From a virus, in IMG/VR virus record IMGVR_UViG_3300034061_003333, positions 1-20,586 of that record: a stretch of 20,586 bases of DNA; one strand, 5' to 3'. The position numbers were made by a program, and so were the translations under genes. Of this stretch, positions 1 through 6,201 are shown in pieces (within the stretch, counting starts at the first letter, position 1; each line of letters begins with the position of its first letter). The notes below the pieces were generated by a model. It did not search any database and was not told the DNA's origin. It worked only from the letters and a program-made list of their open reading frames with translations.

Positions 1-2
1 CG

Positions 3-356
3 CGCCCCGCCGACGAGAAGGCGATTGCCGAAGCCGCCTACGGCGGGCGCATGGGGAACAAGAACCCCGGCGACGGCTGGCGCTTCATCGGCCGTGGTCT
101 GATGCAGACCACGGGCCGGTACAACTACGAGAGCTTGGCCGAGATCGTGAACATGCCGGTGGACGACATGCCCGAGTGGATCGAGACGCGCGAAGGCGCG
201 GCCGAGAGCGCCGCGATCTTCTGGCACGCCAAGAACTGCAACGACGTGGCCGACGCTGGCGCCGTGGACCGCTGCCGCCAGCGGATCAACGGCGGCCTCA
301 TCGGCATTGACGACGTGCGCGCCCGCTACGCTACTGCGCTCGGACTTCTGACGTAG
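3..356 (+). CDS. Endolysin, GH19 chitinase-like, C-terminal part (5' end outside window)
   Basis: The reading frame is open from base 3 with no start needed, so the gene begins upstream of the window. The visible part has the glycoside hydrolase 19 pattern found in phage endolysins: YGGRMGN, then GDGWRFIGRGLMQTTGRYNY, and near the end a conserved INGG. The catalytic glutamates of the family lie further upstream and are not visible. By family knowledge it cleaves the glycan of host peptidoglycan at lysis. Being on the plus strand, it probably ends the late region that resumes with the terminase and portal genes at the other end of the window. Its last 26 bases overlap the 3' end of the opposing 65-aa gene. 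An internal ATG at 51 exists but is not the true start, because the homology continues upstream of it. Confidence 0.88.
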   Translation, partial: RPADEKAIAEAAYGGRMGNKNPGDGWRFIGRGLMQTTGRYNYESLAEIVNMPVDDMPEWIETREGAAESAAIFWHAKNCNDVADAGAVDRCRQRINGGLIGIDDVRARYATALGLLT

Positions 357-528
357 CGGCGTTCAAGATCTCGCGCCGCTCGCGGAGGTTCCGCAGGACG
401 GTGAACCGCTGGTGCATACGGATCAGAAGGGTGGGCCGACGCTCACCCCGCAGTTCCGCCTGGATCATTCCCTCCAGTTCGTCTTCGCGTAGGCTACCCA
501 GTCGGGCGTTCAGTTCACGCCAGTTCAT
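331..528 (-). CDS. Small protein, last gene of the DpdA operon
   Basis: This 65-aa protein is not recognised. It starts MNWRELNARLGSLREDELEGM and is rich in Arg, Glu and Leu, so it is probably a short helical, charged cytoplasmic protein. Its ATG overlaps the TGA of the helicase gene by 4 nt (ATGA), which indicates translational coupling and supports it as a real gene. Its 3' end overlaps the opposing endolysin gene by 26 nt, so the two transcription units meet tail to tail with no room for an intergenic terminator. Function is unknown; in phages, small proteins downstream of a helicase are often accessory factors, but nothing in the sequence shows this. Confidence 0.7.
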   Translation of the reverse strand: MNWRELNARLGSLREDELEGMIQAELRGERRPTLLIRMHQRFTVLRNLRERREILNAATSEVRAQ

Positions 529-1871
529 GCCGGTGTTCCTTTGAGTTCATCCAAGGCAATGTCCGACACCGCCCGCTTGTCGTAGAGCGCAGCCCAGATG
601 CGCTCGTCAATAGTCTTGTTACTTAGTAGCACGTAGGCCCAGACCGGCTTGGTCTGGCCGCCACGGTGCAGCCGCCCGACCGTTTGTTCGAACAACTCCA
701 GCGACCAGGGCAGCGAGACGAACACCATCTTGTTGCCGCCGTGCTGAAGGTTCAGCCCGTGCCCGGCCGACTTCGGGTGGATCAGCAGTAGCTGGATCTT
801 GCTGGCGTTCCACCGGGCGATGGCGTCGGGCTCGTCCACGGTCGCGGCGTGGGGGTAGCGCCGCCGCAGTTCGGCCAGCTCCTCGCGGTAGTTGTAGACC
901 ACGATGGTGTTGTCCCGCTGGTTCTCCGCCAGGATGTCGTCTAGCAGGTCGAACTTGTGCGGCGAGAACCAGACCGCCTCCTTGGCTTGCGTAAACTTGC
1001 CGGCCGTTTCCTGCGCTACGGTCTGGCTATTGTAAATGAACCCGCTGGCCATCTGTTGCAGCTTGCCGGTGACGGACGCCGCCGTCAGGGCCGTGATCTG
1101 CTGGCCTTTCAGTTCGACGAGGTAGTCCTTCTTCATCTTCTCGTAAGGTGCCCGGTCAGCCAGGTCGCAGCGCATCTCGACCGTGTGCAGCGGCGGCAGG
1201 CGGTCCTTGTACTCGCCGGGCTCCAGGACGTAGGTGGTCGGGCGGATGGCGTCCATGACGGCGCCCAGGGCGCCCTTACGCGGCATCCACTCGCCGTACT
1301 CGCGGTTGAGGCAGACAAAGTACTTTTGGAGGAAGGCGCCCTTCGACCGGCCCAGCAGCGCCTGCTCCACGATCTTGCATTGCCCGAAGACGTCCTCTAG
1401 GCCGTTCGACGTGAAGGAGCCGGTCAGGCCCCAGCGCACGTTGAACGGCTCGATGTGCTTCTCGAGCGTTTTGAACCGCTTCCCCGACGGGTTCTTCAGC
1501 CGGGTCAGTTCGTCGAAGACGATGCCGTCGAAGCTGCTAAGATCCGGCGGCGCGGTCTGGAGGTTGTCGTAGTTGGTGACGACCACTTTAGCGTCCGACG
1601 CGAACGCCGTAGCCCGCTGGCGGGGCGTGCCGACGGCCACGGCTATGGCCAACCCCGGCGCCCACTTCGGCCCCTCGACCGGCCAGACGTCGGTGCAGAC
1701 GCGCTTCGGCGCCAGCACCAACCACCGCTTGACGTGGCCGTCGGCCACCATCGCCGCCATGGCCGTCAGGGTGATCGCCGTCTTGCCGGCCCCCACGGGC
1801 GCCAGGATCATCCCCCGGTCATGCTCGTAGAGGAAGTCGGCGGCGTCGCTTTGGTACGGGCGGAGTTTCAT
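525..1871 (-). CDS. SNF2/DEAD-like superfamily 2 DNA helicase
   Basis: This 448-aa superfamily 2 helicase has the motifs in order: an N-terminal Q-like LRPYQ; Walker A APVGAGKT at 24-31; motif Ia near LVLAPKRV (51-58); TNYDNL near 99-104; Walker B DELT at 120-123; a motif III-like GLTGS near 153; and motif VI QTVGRLHRGGQ at 396-406. The last is typical of SNF2-type phage helicases. A longer frame runs up to 2039, but those 56 extra residues are low-complexity Arg-rich shadow sequence. The ATG at 1871 overlaps the upstream TGA by 4 nt and puts MKLRPYQ at the N terminus, as in the family. Such helicases often occur with a VRR-NUC protein in phages, and here that nuclease is encoded three genes upstream. 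Expected role: ATP-driven DNA remodelling in replication or recombination. Confidence 0.92.
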   Translation of the reverse strand: MKLRPYQSDAADFLYEHDRGMILAPVGAGKTAITLTAMAAMVADGHVKRWLVLAPKRVCTDVWPVEGPKWAPGLAIAVAVGTPRQRATAFASDAKVVVTNYDNLQTAPPDLSSFDGIVFDELTRLKNPSGKRFKTLEKHIEPFNVRWGLTGSFTSNGLEDVFGQCKIVEQALLGRSKGAFLQKYFVCLNREYGEWMPRKGALGAVMDAIRPTTYVLEPGEYKDRLPPLHTVEMRCDLADRAPYEKMKKDYLVELKGQQITALTAASVTGKLQQMASGFIYNSQTVAQETAGKFTQAKEAVWFSPHKFDLLDDILAENQRDNTIVVYNYREELAELRRRYPHAATVDEPDAIARWNASKIQLLLIHPKSAGHGLNLQHGGNKMVFVSLPWSLELFEQTVGRLHRGGQTKPVWAYVLLSNKTIDERIWAALYDKRAVSDIALDELKGTPA

Positions 1872-2347
1872 GAGCGCACTTTGGAGATCAGCCACGCCCA
1901 GATCGCGCCGCCGCACACCTTCGCGGCAAACTGAAGCACGATGATCTGCGGCATGAGGACGCCGAACGCGAGCGTCGGGAACACCAGCGAGTCCACGGCC
2001 GCGCCCGCCACATTGGAGGAGTTGGCCCGGAACAGCCAAGAACCGCGGAGCTTGGAGAACACCAGCCAGTCAACGAGCGCCGCAACGGTGAACGCCGCCG
2101 AGGACGCGATGGCGATGTGGACCGCCGCAGGGTTGAGGATGAACGTCAGCGCACCAGCGCCGAAGATCAGCGCGCCCATCTGCCAAAGCTTCAGCCGAAC
2201 GTGCAGCCAGTCGCGGAGCGCGAGGTCCAGCCCGATAAACAGAAACGCATTTATGGGCGACACCCAAGGACCAAAGAAAGCAATGGACAGGTTGGCGGCC
2301 GTCATGGCCGTGGCGTACACGGCGATAGCGATGTAGAGCATGTTCAT
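1868..2347 (-). CDS. VUT/YhhQ-type queuosine precursor transporter
   Basis: This 159-aa integral membrane protein has about five or six hydrophobic segments (roughly residues 3-22, 32-47, 56-72, 75-97, 118-135 and 137-155). It carries the VUT (YhhQ/QPTR) signature: an Arg followed by SNVAGAAVDSLVF at 111-123, with SN, DS and F at the conserved places. Earlier polar residues D41, R45 and D46 lie in a GLDLALRDWLH segment. Cellular YhhQ imports preQ0/preQ1, precursors of queuosine; this copy is shorter than the roughly 220 aa of E. coli YhhQ. It is coupled by ATGA overlaps to the upstream DpdA-like gene and the downstream helicase gene. Next to a DpdA homologue, its likely job is to supply a 7-deazaguanine base in the infected cell. 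The substrate is inferred, not shown. Confidence 0.8.
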   Translation of the reverse strand: MNMLYIAIAVYATAMTAANLSIAFFGPWVSPINAFLFIGLDLALRDWLHVRLKLWQMGALIFGAGALTFILNPAAVHIAIASSAAFTVAALVDWLVFSKLRGSWLFRANSSNVAGAAVDSLVFPTLAFGVLMPQIIVLQFAAKVCGGAIWAWLISKVRS

Positions 2348-3060
2348 TCTCCGTATGTGTATGTGGAAGGTGCGTTGTGGGCCTCAATTCTGGCCCGCAT
2401 GACGTAGGCCCTCGCCTCTTTAGTTGGCGGGAGGTAGTTACCGCTGGCCCATTTCTTATCTATGCCGACGTTCCGACCTATGTTGGTCGAGTCGGCGCTG
2501 GCGAACGGAAGCCGCGTGAACACCTTGGGGTTCAGCATCCGAAGGCCGTGCAGTTTGCACAACGGCCGTCCCTGCGCGTCGCAGGCCGCCGTCATGGCTT
2601 GGCCGATGCGGCGCCACCAGAGATCGTTACCTACCACGGAGTACTCGCCGGAGCTACCGATGCAGACCCTGGGGTACTGGTTAACCAAGCGGTCGAGGCG
2701 GTCCAGCGTTTCGTGCATGTGCCAAACCGGCGCGCCGAACCATAGCGGCAGCGGCCATTCGTCCAGCAGCGCGTCGTTCGCCGCCTCGTCGCCGTCTATG
2801 ACGTCGGGGATGACCGCGAAGTCGCAGGACGGGATGCGGCGGCACGCCTCGGCCCACTCGTAGAACGGACGCCAGTCCTTGACCGGCGCCCCCGCCTTCC
2901 ATGCAGAGAAGGCGCCATTGTCCACGGCGAAGGACTGGCACACGCTCACGGCGATGCCGAGCTGTTCCGCGTGGGCGAAGCTGATGAAGGCGTGGCCCGC
3001 ACCGATGGCGTGCGCCGCCGCCGTCGTCGGTGAGATGGGTAGCCCGTGGTAATGTATCAT
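2344..3060 (-). CDS. dpdA: DpdA-like 7-deazaguanine DNA transglycosylase (TGT fold)
   Basis: This 238-aa protein shows the pattern of tRNA-guanine transglycosylase (TGT) and its DNA-acting relatives (DpdA). AVDNGAFSAW (D47) corresponds to TGT SDSGGFQ with the general acid/base Asp. PDVI (85-88) is in a base-recognition position. CIGSSGEY (133-140) corresponds to TGT GGLAVGE. KLHGLRMLNPKVF (169-181) matches the LMGVG-P segment, and ADSTN (D190) matches the nucleophile-bearing FDC segment. TGT exchanges guanine for a 7-deazaguanine; DpdA proteins do so in DNA. The C-terminal zinc motif of bacterial TGT (CxCxxC...H) is absent: no cysteine follows D190. The adjacent transporter supports a role in 7-deazaguanine chemistry. 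DNA rather than tRNA as substrate is inferred from phage context and small size. Both ends overlap neighbours by 4 nt. Confidence 0.76.
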   Translation of the reverse strand: MIHYHGLPISPTTAAAHAIGAGHAFISFAHAEQLGIAVSVCQSFAVDNGAFSAWKAGAPVKDWRPFYEWAEACRRIPSCDFAVIPDVIDGDEAANDALLDEWPLPLWFGAPVWHMHETLDRLDRLVNQYPRVCIGSSGEYSVVGNDLWWRRIGQAMTAACDAQGRPLCKLHGLRMLNPKVFTRLPFASADSTNIGRNVGIDKKWASGNYLPPTKEARAYVMRARIEAHNAPSTYTYGE

Positions 3061-3350
3061 AGCGTCATGGCCCAGGCATCCACCTGCTCCTTCGTCCAGA
3101 GGCAGGCGTACCGCTGCCCCATGCGTTCCATCTCCTGCGCGAACAACTTCTGGAGCGGTTCCAGCCGGCCGCCCTTCGTCTTCAGTTCGATGAACCAGGT
3201 CTGGCCGCTAGGCAGGCAGACGATCCGGTCGGCTACGCCGCGGTGAGTTACCGACCGGAACTTGTAGGCGACGCCGCCCAGCCGGATGACGTGCCAGACC
3301 AGATGGCGTTCAATCTCGCTCTCGCGCATGGCCAACCCATACCGCTGCAT
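3057..3350 (-). CDS. VRR-NUC domain nuclease
   Basis: This 97-aa single-domain PD-(D/E)XK nuclease is of the VRR-NUC family. Visible catalytic signature: GVADRIV with D41, then FIELKTKGGRLEPLQ with E55, K57 and Q67. An N-terminal RESEIE helix carries the conserved early Glu. In phages such stand-alone VRR-NUC proteins cut branched DNA, perhaps resolving recombination or replication intermediates, and frequently sit near an SNF2-like helicase, as here. It is the first gene of the leftward operon and overlaps the DpdA-like start by ATGA. The start is uncertain: ATG at 3350, or ATG at 3329, which begins MRESEIE as many family members do. Neither has a strong Shine-Dalgarno sequence. Confidence 0.9.
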   Translation of the reverse strand: MQRYGLAMRESEIERHLVWHVIRLGGVAYKFRSVTHRGVADRIVCLPSGQTWFIELKTKGGRLEPLQKLFAQEMERMGQRYACLWTKEQVDAWAMTL

Positions 3351-3415
3351 TGCCTATTGTGCAACAGGTTCTGTTGTCATAGGATGCGGGCAAGCGAGGT
3401 TCAGTAGAGGACGAC
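3351..3415. promoter_or_regulatory. Divergent promoter/operator region between the DpdA operon and the replication operon
   Basis: The 65 bases separate two divergent operons. On the plus strand TTGTGC (3357-3362) and TAGGAT (3380-3385) are spaced by 17 nt, a plausible but weak sigma70 promoter for the DUF2800 gene. Between them lies a perfect inverted repeat CAACAG-gtt-CTGTTG (3362-3376), well placed for a repressor or for RNA hairpin formation. GAGGAC ahead of 3416 serves as ribosome binding site. The matching leftward promoter is not clear by eye. Confidence 0.5.
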
Positions 3416-4555
3416 ATGGCAGCACACTCCAACATCGTCGGCGGTTCGACCGCCAAGCGGGTCATCGCCTGCCCCGGCTCCGTAAAGCTGGTGCAGCAGA
3501 TGCCGCCCCGCCCGTCGTCCCGCTACGCCGACGAAGGCACGCTCTGCCACACCATCATGGAGGCGGTGCTGACGCAGGACCGTCAGCCGGAGGACTTCAT
3601 TGGCGACAAGCTGGGCGACGTCACCGTCTCGCGGGAGTTGATCGACACGAAGATCCGCCCGGCCATAGCGGCCCTGAGCGAGATCGACCCGAACTTCGAC
3701 ATGACCTACGAGTGCGAGGCCGTCGTCGGCTTCGGTGACGCGCTGCCCGGCGTCTTCGGTTCGGCGGATCTGGTCGGCCGGATTGGCGACACGGCCATCG
3801 TGCTGGACTGGAAGTTCGGGGACGGCGTGGACGTCGCCGTCGAAGAAAACCCGCAGGCGATGTTCTACGCTGCGGCGGCGATGCGGACGCCCAAGGTCGC
3901 GTGGGCCTTCAAGGGCGTCACACACATCGACTGCGTCATCGTCCAGCCGACGGCCGCGAGGCCGGTGAAGTGGTGGCGCACGACGCCCGACCGCATCCGC
4001 GCCTTCGAACGGCAGTTGTTCGCCGCCGTGAAGGAGGCGCTGGGGCCGGATCCGTCCATGCAGACGGGCGACCATTGCCGCTGGTGCGCGGCCAAGCCGG
4101 TCTGCCCGCTGCTGACGGGTGCCGTGGACCGGGCGATGAAGACCAGCCTCCAGAACATCGACGCCGCCCGGCTGGGCGAGATGCTGGAGCAGGCACCGCT
4201 GATCGAGAATTACCTTGCGGAGGTGCGGGCGCTGGCGCAGCACATGCTGGAGGAGGGCGTCCCGGTGCCCGGCTTCAAGCTGGTGCAGAAGCGCGCGATC
4301 CGCCAATGGGTGAACGACGACGAGGCTCAGGTGGCGCTGGCGCGCCTCGGCCTCGACGACACGGAATTGACGGTGACGAAGCTGGTCAGCCCGGCGCAGG
4401 CCGAGAAGGCGCTGAAGAAGCGCAAGCTCGCGCTGCCGGGTGAACTGGTCGTCGCCGTCTCAACAGGCAGCACGCTGGCCCCGGAGAGTGATCCCCGGCC
4501 GGCGGTCCTCAACATTGGGCGTCAGCTAGCCAACGCGCTTGGAAGGCTTGTTTGA
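3416..4555 (+). CDS. DUF2800 family PD-(D/E)XK exonuclease with Fe-S cysteines
   Basis: This 379-aa protein is of the phage DUF2800 family, related to RecB/Cas4 nucleases. Seen in order: IACPGS with C19; GTLCHTIME with H45; GSADLV with D118; VLDWKFGDG with D131 and K133; QAMFY with Q147 and Y151; and CRWCAAKPVC with C221, C224 and C230. The Asp, Asp-x-Lys and Gln-Tyr set is the RecB-type catalytic core. The N-terminal Cys plus three clustered C-terminal Cys is the arrangement that binds a 4Fe-4S cluster in AddB/Cas4 enzymes. DUF2800 genes typically sit in phage replication modules beside a family A polymerase and a primase-helicase, as here. Expected role: DNA end processing for recombination or replication. 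It opens the rightward operon, with an RBS (GAGGAC) ahead of the ATG. Confidence 0.88.
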   Translation: MAAHSNIVGGSTAKRVIACPGSVKLVQQMPPRPSSRYADEGTLCHTIMEAVLTQDRQPEDFIGDKLGDVTVSRELIDTKIRPAIAALSEIDPNFDMTYECEAVVGFGDALPGVFGSADLVGRIGDTAIVLDWKFGDGVDVAVEENPQAMFYAAAAMRTPKVAWAFKGVTHIDCVIVQPTAARPVKWWRTTPDRIRAFERQLFAAVKEALGPDPSMQTGDHCRWCAAKPVCPLLTGAVDRAMKTSLQNIDAARLGEMLEQAPLIENYLAEVRALAQHMLEEGVPVPGFKLVQKRAIRQWVNDDEAQVALARLGLDDTELTVTKLVSPAQAEKALKKRKLALPGELVVAVSTGSTLAPESDPRPAVLNIGRQLANALGRLV

Positions 4556-4556
4556 T

Positions 4557-5045
4557 ATGTTTGCCGAACACTCGCTCCGCGACGTTCTGTCGTATGACCC
4601 GGAAACCGGCGAGTTCACATGGAAAAAAGACATGCGCCGCGCAAAGGCCGGTTCGCGCGCCGGGTATAGAAGGCCGGATGGCTATCGAATTATCACCGTG
4701 TTCAACTACCAATACAGAGCCGGTCGTCTCGCGTGGTTTTTTAACTACGGCAAATGGCCTTCAAGCGAGATAGACCATATAAACGGCGCCCGCGACGACG
4801 ACCGCATCGCAAACTTACGGATCGCGACGCGAAGCCAGAACGTGGCGAACACGAGAAAGAAATGCTCCAGTCGTAACCTATTGAAAGGTGTTACTCTTAC
4901 TCGATCCGGTAAACGCTACATGGCGCAGATACGTATCGGAGGAAAGAACACCCGGTTAGGCACATACGACAGCGAGCAAGAAGCGCACGAAGCCTATCTG
5001 GCGGCGGCGCAAAAAGAATTCGGTGCGTTTGCACGCGCCGGATAG
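4557..5045 (+). CDS. HNH endonuclease with C-terminal AP2 DNA-binding domain
   Basis: This 162-aa free-standing homing-type endonuclease has an HNH core, EIDHINGARDDDRIANLRIA at 71-90 (D73, H74, N76, N86), followed by RSQN. An AP2-like DNA-binding domain follows at about 108-160 (LKGVTLTRSGKRYMAQIRIG, GTYDSEQEAHEAY). The start at ATG 4557 is preferred: GGAAGG lies 10 nt upstream and the gene follows the DUF2800 stop by one base. A TTG at 4539 would add six residues. Codon use is visibly less G+C-rich than its neighbours (one sampled 60-base line, 4681-4740, is 48% G+C), a mark of recent acquisition. Where relatives usually read AHRLAW, this one reads AGRLAW (G56), so catalysis may be altered. 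It cuts DNA to spread itself and has no expected role in replication. Confidence 0.9.
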   Translation: MFAEHSLRDVLSYDPETGEFTWKKDMRRAKAGSRAGYRRPDGYRIITVFNYQYRAGRLAWFFNYGKWPSSEIDHINGARDDDRIANLRIATRSQNVANTRKKCSSRNLLKGVTLTRSGKRYMAQIRIGGKNTRLGTYDSEQEAHEAYLAAAQKEFGAFARAG

Positions 5046-5069
5046 AGCGCCGGGAAAACCGGCCGCTCT
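5044..5069 (+). terminator. Hairpin at the end of the HNH-AP2 gene
   Basis: AGAGCG (5044-5049) plus CCGG (5050-5053) pair with CCGG (5059-5062) and CGCTCT (5064-5069) around a GAAAA loop, with one bulged C at 5063. The stem swallows the TAG stop of the HNH gene. There is no T-run, only TTGG, so it may be a weak terminator or an RNA-stability or processing stem rather than a classical terminator. Confidence 0.4.
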
Positions 5070-5103
5070 TGGTAAGCTCGTCTGAACACGAAAGGAAATT
5101 ACA

Positions 5104-5754
5104 ATGAACGAAGTTACGAAGTTCGGTGACGCCAACCTCCCGTCCGTGCAGTCGCTGTCGCAGTCTCTGCGGTCGCTCAACACGGGCACGACGCTCGGCA
5201 ACACGGTCATCCTCAAGATGGACAAGACCGGCCATTGGGTGTTCGGCGCCGACCAGACTGAGGTCGAGTCCGACAGCCTGTGGGCCATCAACCCGTTCAG
5301 CTTCACCCACGGCTACATCGCTTGGGGTGACGGCGAAGTGCTAGGCGAGAAGATGGTGTCGGTGCAGCAGCCGCTGCCCGAACTGGAGCCGGCGCCGCCG
5401 CAGTCGAAGCGGGGGTGGGAGCCGCAGGTCGGCATGTCGCTGAAGTGCATCAGCGGCGAGGACAAGGACATGGAGACGCGCTTCTCGACGACCTCGGTCG
5501 GCGGCAAGCGGGCCGTGCAGGTGCTGGCCCTCGCCATCGCCACGCAGGTCGAGAAGGACCAGTCCAAGCCGGTGCCGGTGGTGCGGCTGAAGAAGGAACA
5601 CTACACCCACAAGAGCTACGGCCGCATCTACACGCCGGTGTTCGAAGTGGTGGAGTGGGTCAGCCTCGACGGCCCCGGTGCGGAGGTGGCCGAGGAGGCC
5701 GCCGCCGAGGAACCGGCGCCGGAAGCGGGTCGCCGTCGTCGTCGCGCGGCCTGA
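5104..5754 (+). CDS. Replication-module protein of unknown function (possible ssDNA-binding protein)
   Basis: This 216-aa protein is not assignable to a named domain by eye. It has a Ser/Thr-rich N terminus (LPSVQSLSQSLRSLNTGTT) and a compact middle with LWAINPFSFTHGYIAWGDG. A Pro/Glu linker follows near residues 88-102 (LPELEPAPPQSKRGWEPQ). The second half is mixed beta-like, with SVGGKRAVQ and YGRIYTPVFEV. The tail is acidic (EEAAAEEPAPEA) and ends in Arg residues. In related phage modules the slot between a DUF2800 nuclease and the family A polymerase is often held by a ssDNA-binding protein (DUF2815), but this sequence does not resemble DUF2815. That role is inferred from position only. 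A good RBS, AAGGAA, precedes the ATG. The gene is bracketed by two HNH genes. Confidence 0.75.
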   Translation: MNEVTKFGDANLPSVQSLSQSLRSLNTGTTLGNTVILKMDKTGHWVFGADQTEVESDSLWAINPFSFTHGYIAWGDGEVLGEKMVSVQQPLPELEPAPPQSKRGWEPQVGMSLKCISGEDKDMETRFSTTSVGGKRAVQVLALAIATQVEKDQSKPVPVVRLKKEHYTHKSYGRIYTPVFEVVEWVSLDGPGAEVAEEAAAEEPAPEAGRRRRRAA

Positions 5755-5762
5755 GAAGGATC

Positions 5763-5790
5763 GGCCCCCGGCGCAAGCTGGGGGCCGTTT
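5763..5790 (+). terminator. Perfect 10-bp hairpin with GCAA tetraloop, candidate terminator
   Basis: GGCCCCCGGC (5763-5772) pairs fully with GCTGGGGGCC (5777-5786), with one G-T wobble, closing a GCAA tetraloop (5773-5776) of the stable GNRA class. GTTT follows, a minimal T-run. It begins 8 nt after the stop of the 216-aa gene and ends just before the second HNH gene. It would partly insulate the polymerase gene from the upstream genes, or stabilise the 3' end of the upstream message. Confidence 0.65.
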
Positions 5791-5796
5791 CACTGC

Positions 5797-6201
5797 ATGA
5801 CGCAAGACACGCCGACGCCCCCGAAAGACTGCCCTACCTGCGGCGGTCTTTTCGCGCCAGCCCGCCCTTGGCAGCAGTATTGCACTCCCCGCTGCCGAAA
5901 TAACTCGCCGCGCAAAGCGGCGCAGACCCAGCGTTTTCAGCGGCTGCGGCGGAACATGATAGACCGCATAAAAACAGAGCGCGGGTGTTCGGCGTGCGGG
6001 TACAGCGCCCACGCCGCCGCCCTCGATTTTAACCATGTTCGCGGCAATAAACTATTTAACGTTAGCCAAGACCCTAAACGGTCGTTGCACAGCATAATGC
6101 AAGAGATAGAGAAGTGCGACATCCTATGCGCGAACTGCCATAGAATACACACTTACGAAAACCGCCATTGGCACACTAAGCGCAAAGGCTCGGAAGAATG
6201 A
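5797..6201 (+). CDS. HNH endonuclease with N-terminal zinc ribbon
   Basis: This 134-aa protein begins with a zinc-ribbon-like segment (C12-x2-C15 ... C29-x3-C33). An HNH domain follows, of the type whose structural zinc is held by two further CxxC pairs: C64-x2-C67 and C111-x2-C114. The active site would be DFNH (77-80) with N113 and H115 in CANCHRIH. A Lys/Arg-rich stretch links the parts (40-62). It is likely a free-standing homing endonuclease. The sampled line 6001-6060 is 52% G+C, below the phage background. Its TGA overlaps the polymerase ATG (ATGA at 6198-6201), so insertion left the polymerase start intact and coupled. No good Shine-Dalgarno sequence is seen, because the terminator-like hairpin sits directly upstream. 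Confidence 0.88.
   Translation: MTQDTPTPPKDCPTCGGLFAPARPWQQYCTPRCRNNSPRKAAQTQRFQRLRRNMIDRIKTERGCSACGYSAHAAALDFNHVRGNKLFNVSQDPKRSLHSIMQEIEKCDILCANCHRIHTYENRHWHTKRKGSEE

Noticed and set aside
1872-2039. N-terminal extension of the helicase to 2039
   Set aside because: The extra 56 residues are Arg-rich shadow of the transporter gene, while the ATGA junction at 1868-1871 gives the expected N terminus.
1868-2347. Holin
   Set aside because: It is multi-spanning and hydrophobic, but the SN-x6-DS-x2-F signature and coupling to the DpdA-like gene favour the VUT transporter family; it is also too long for common holins.
2344-3060. Cellular tRNA-guanine transglycosylase (tgt) or a metal-dependent hydrolase
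   Set aside because: It is too short for tRNA TGT, lacks the zinc Cys motif, and the ordered TGT-like motifs argue against a hydrolase; a DpdA-like enzyme fits better, though not proven.
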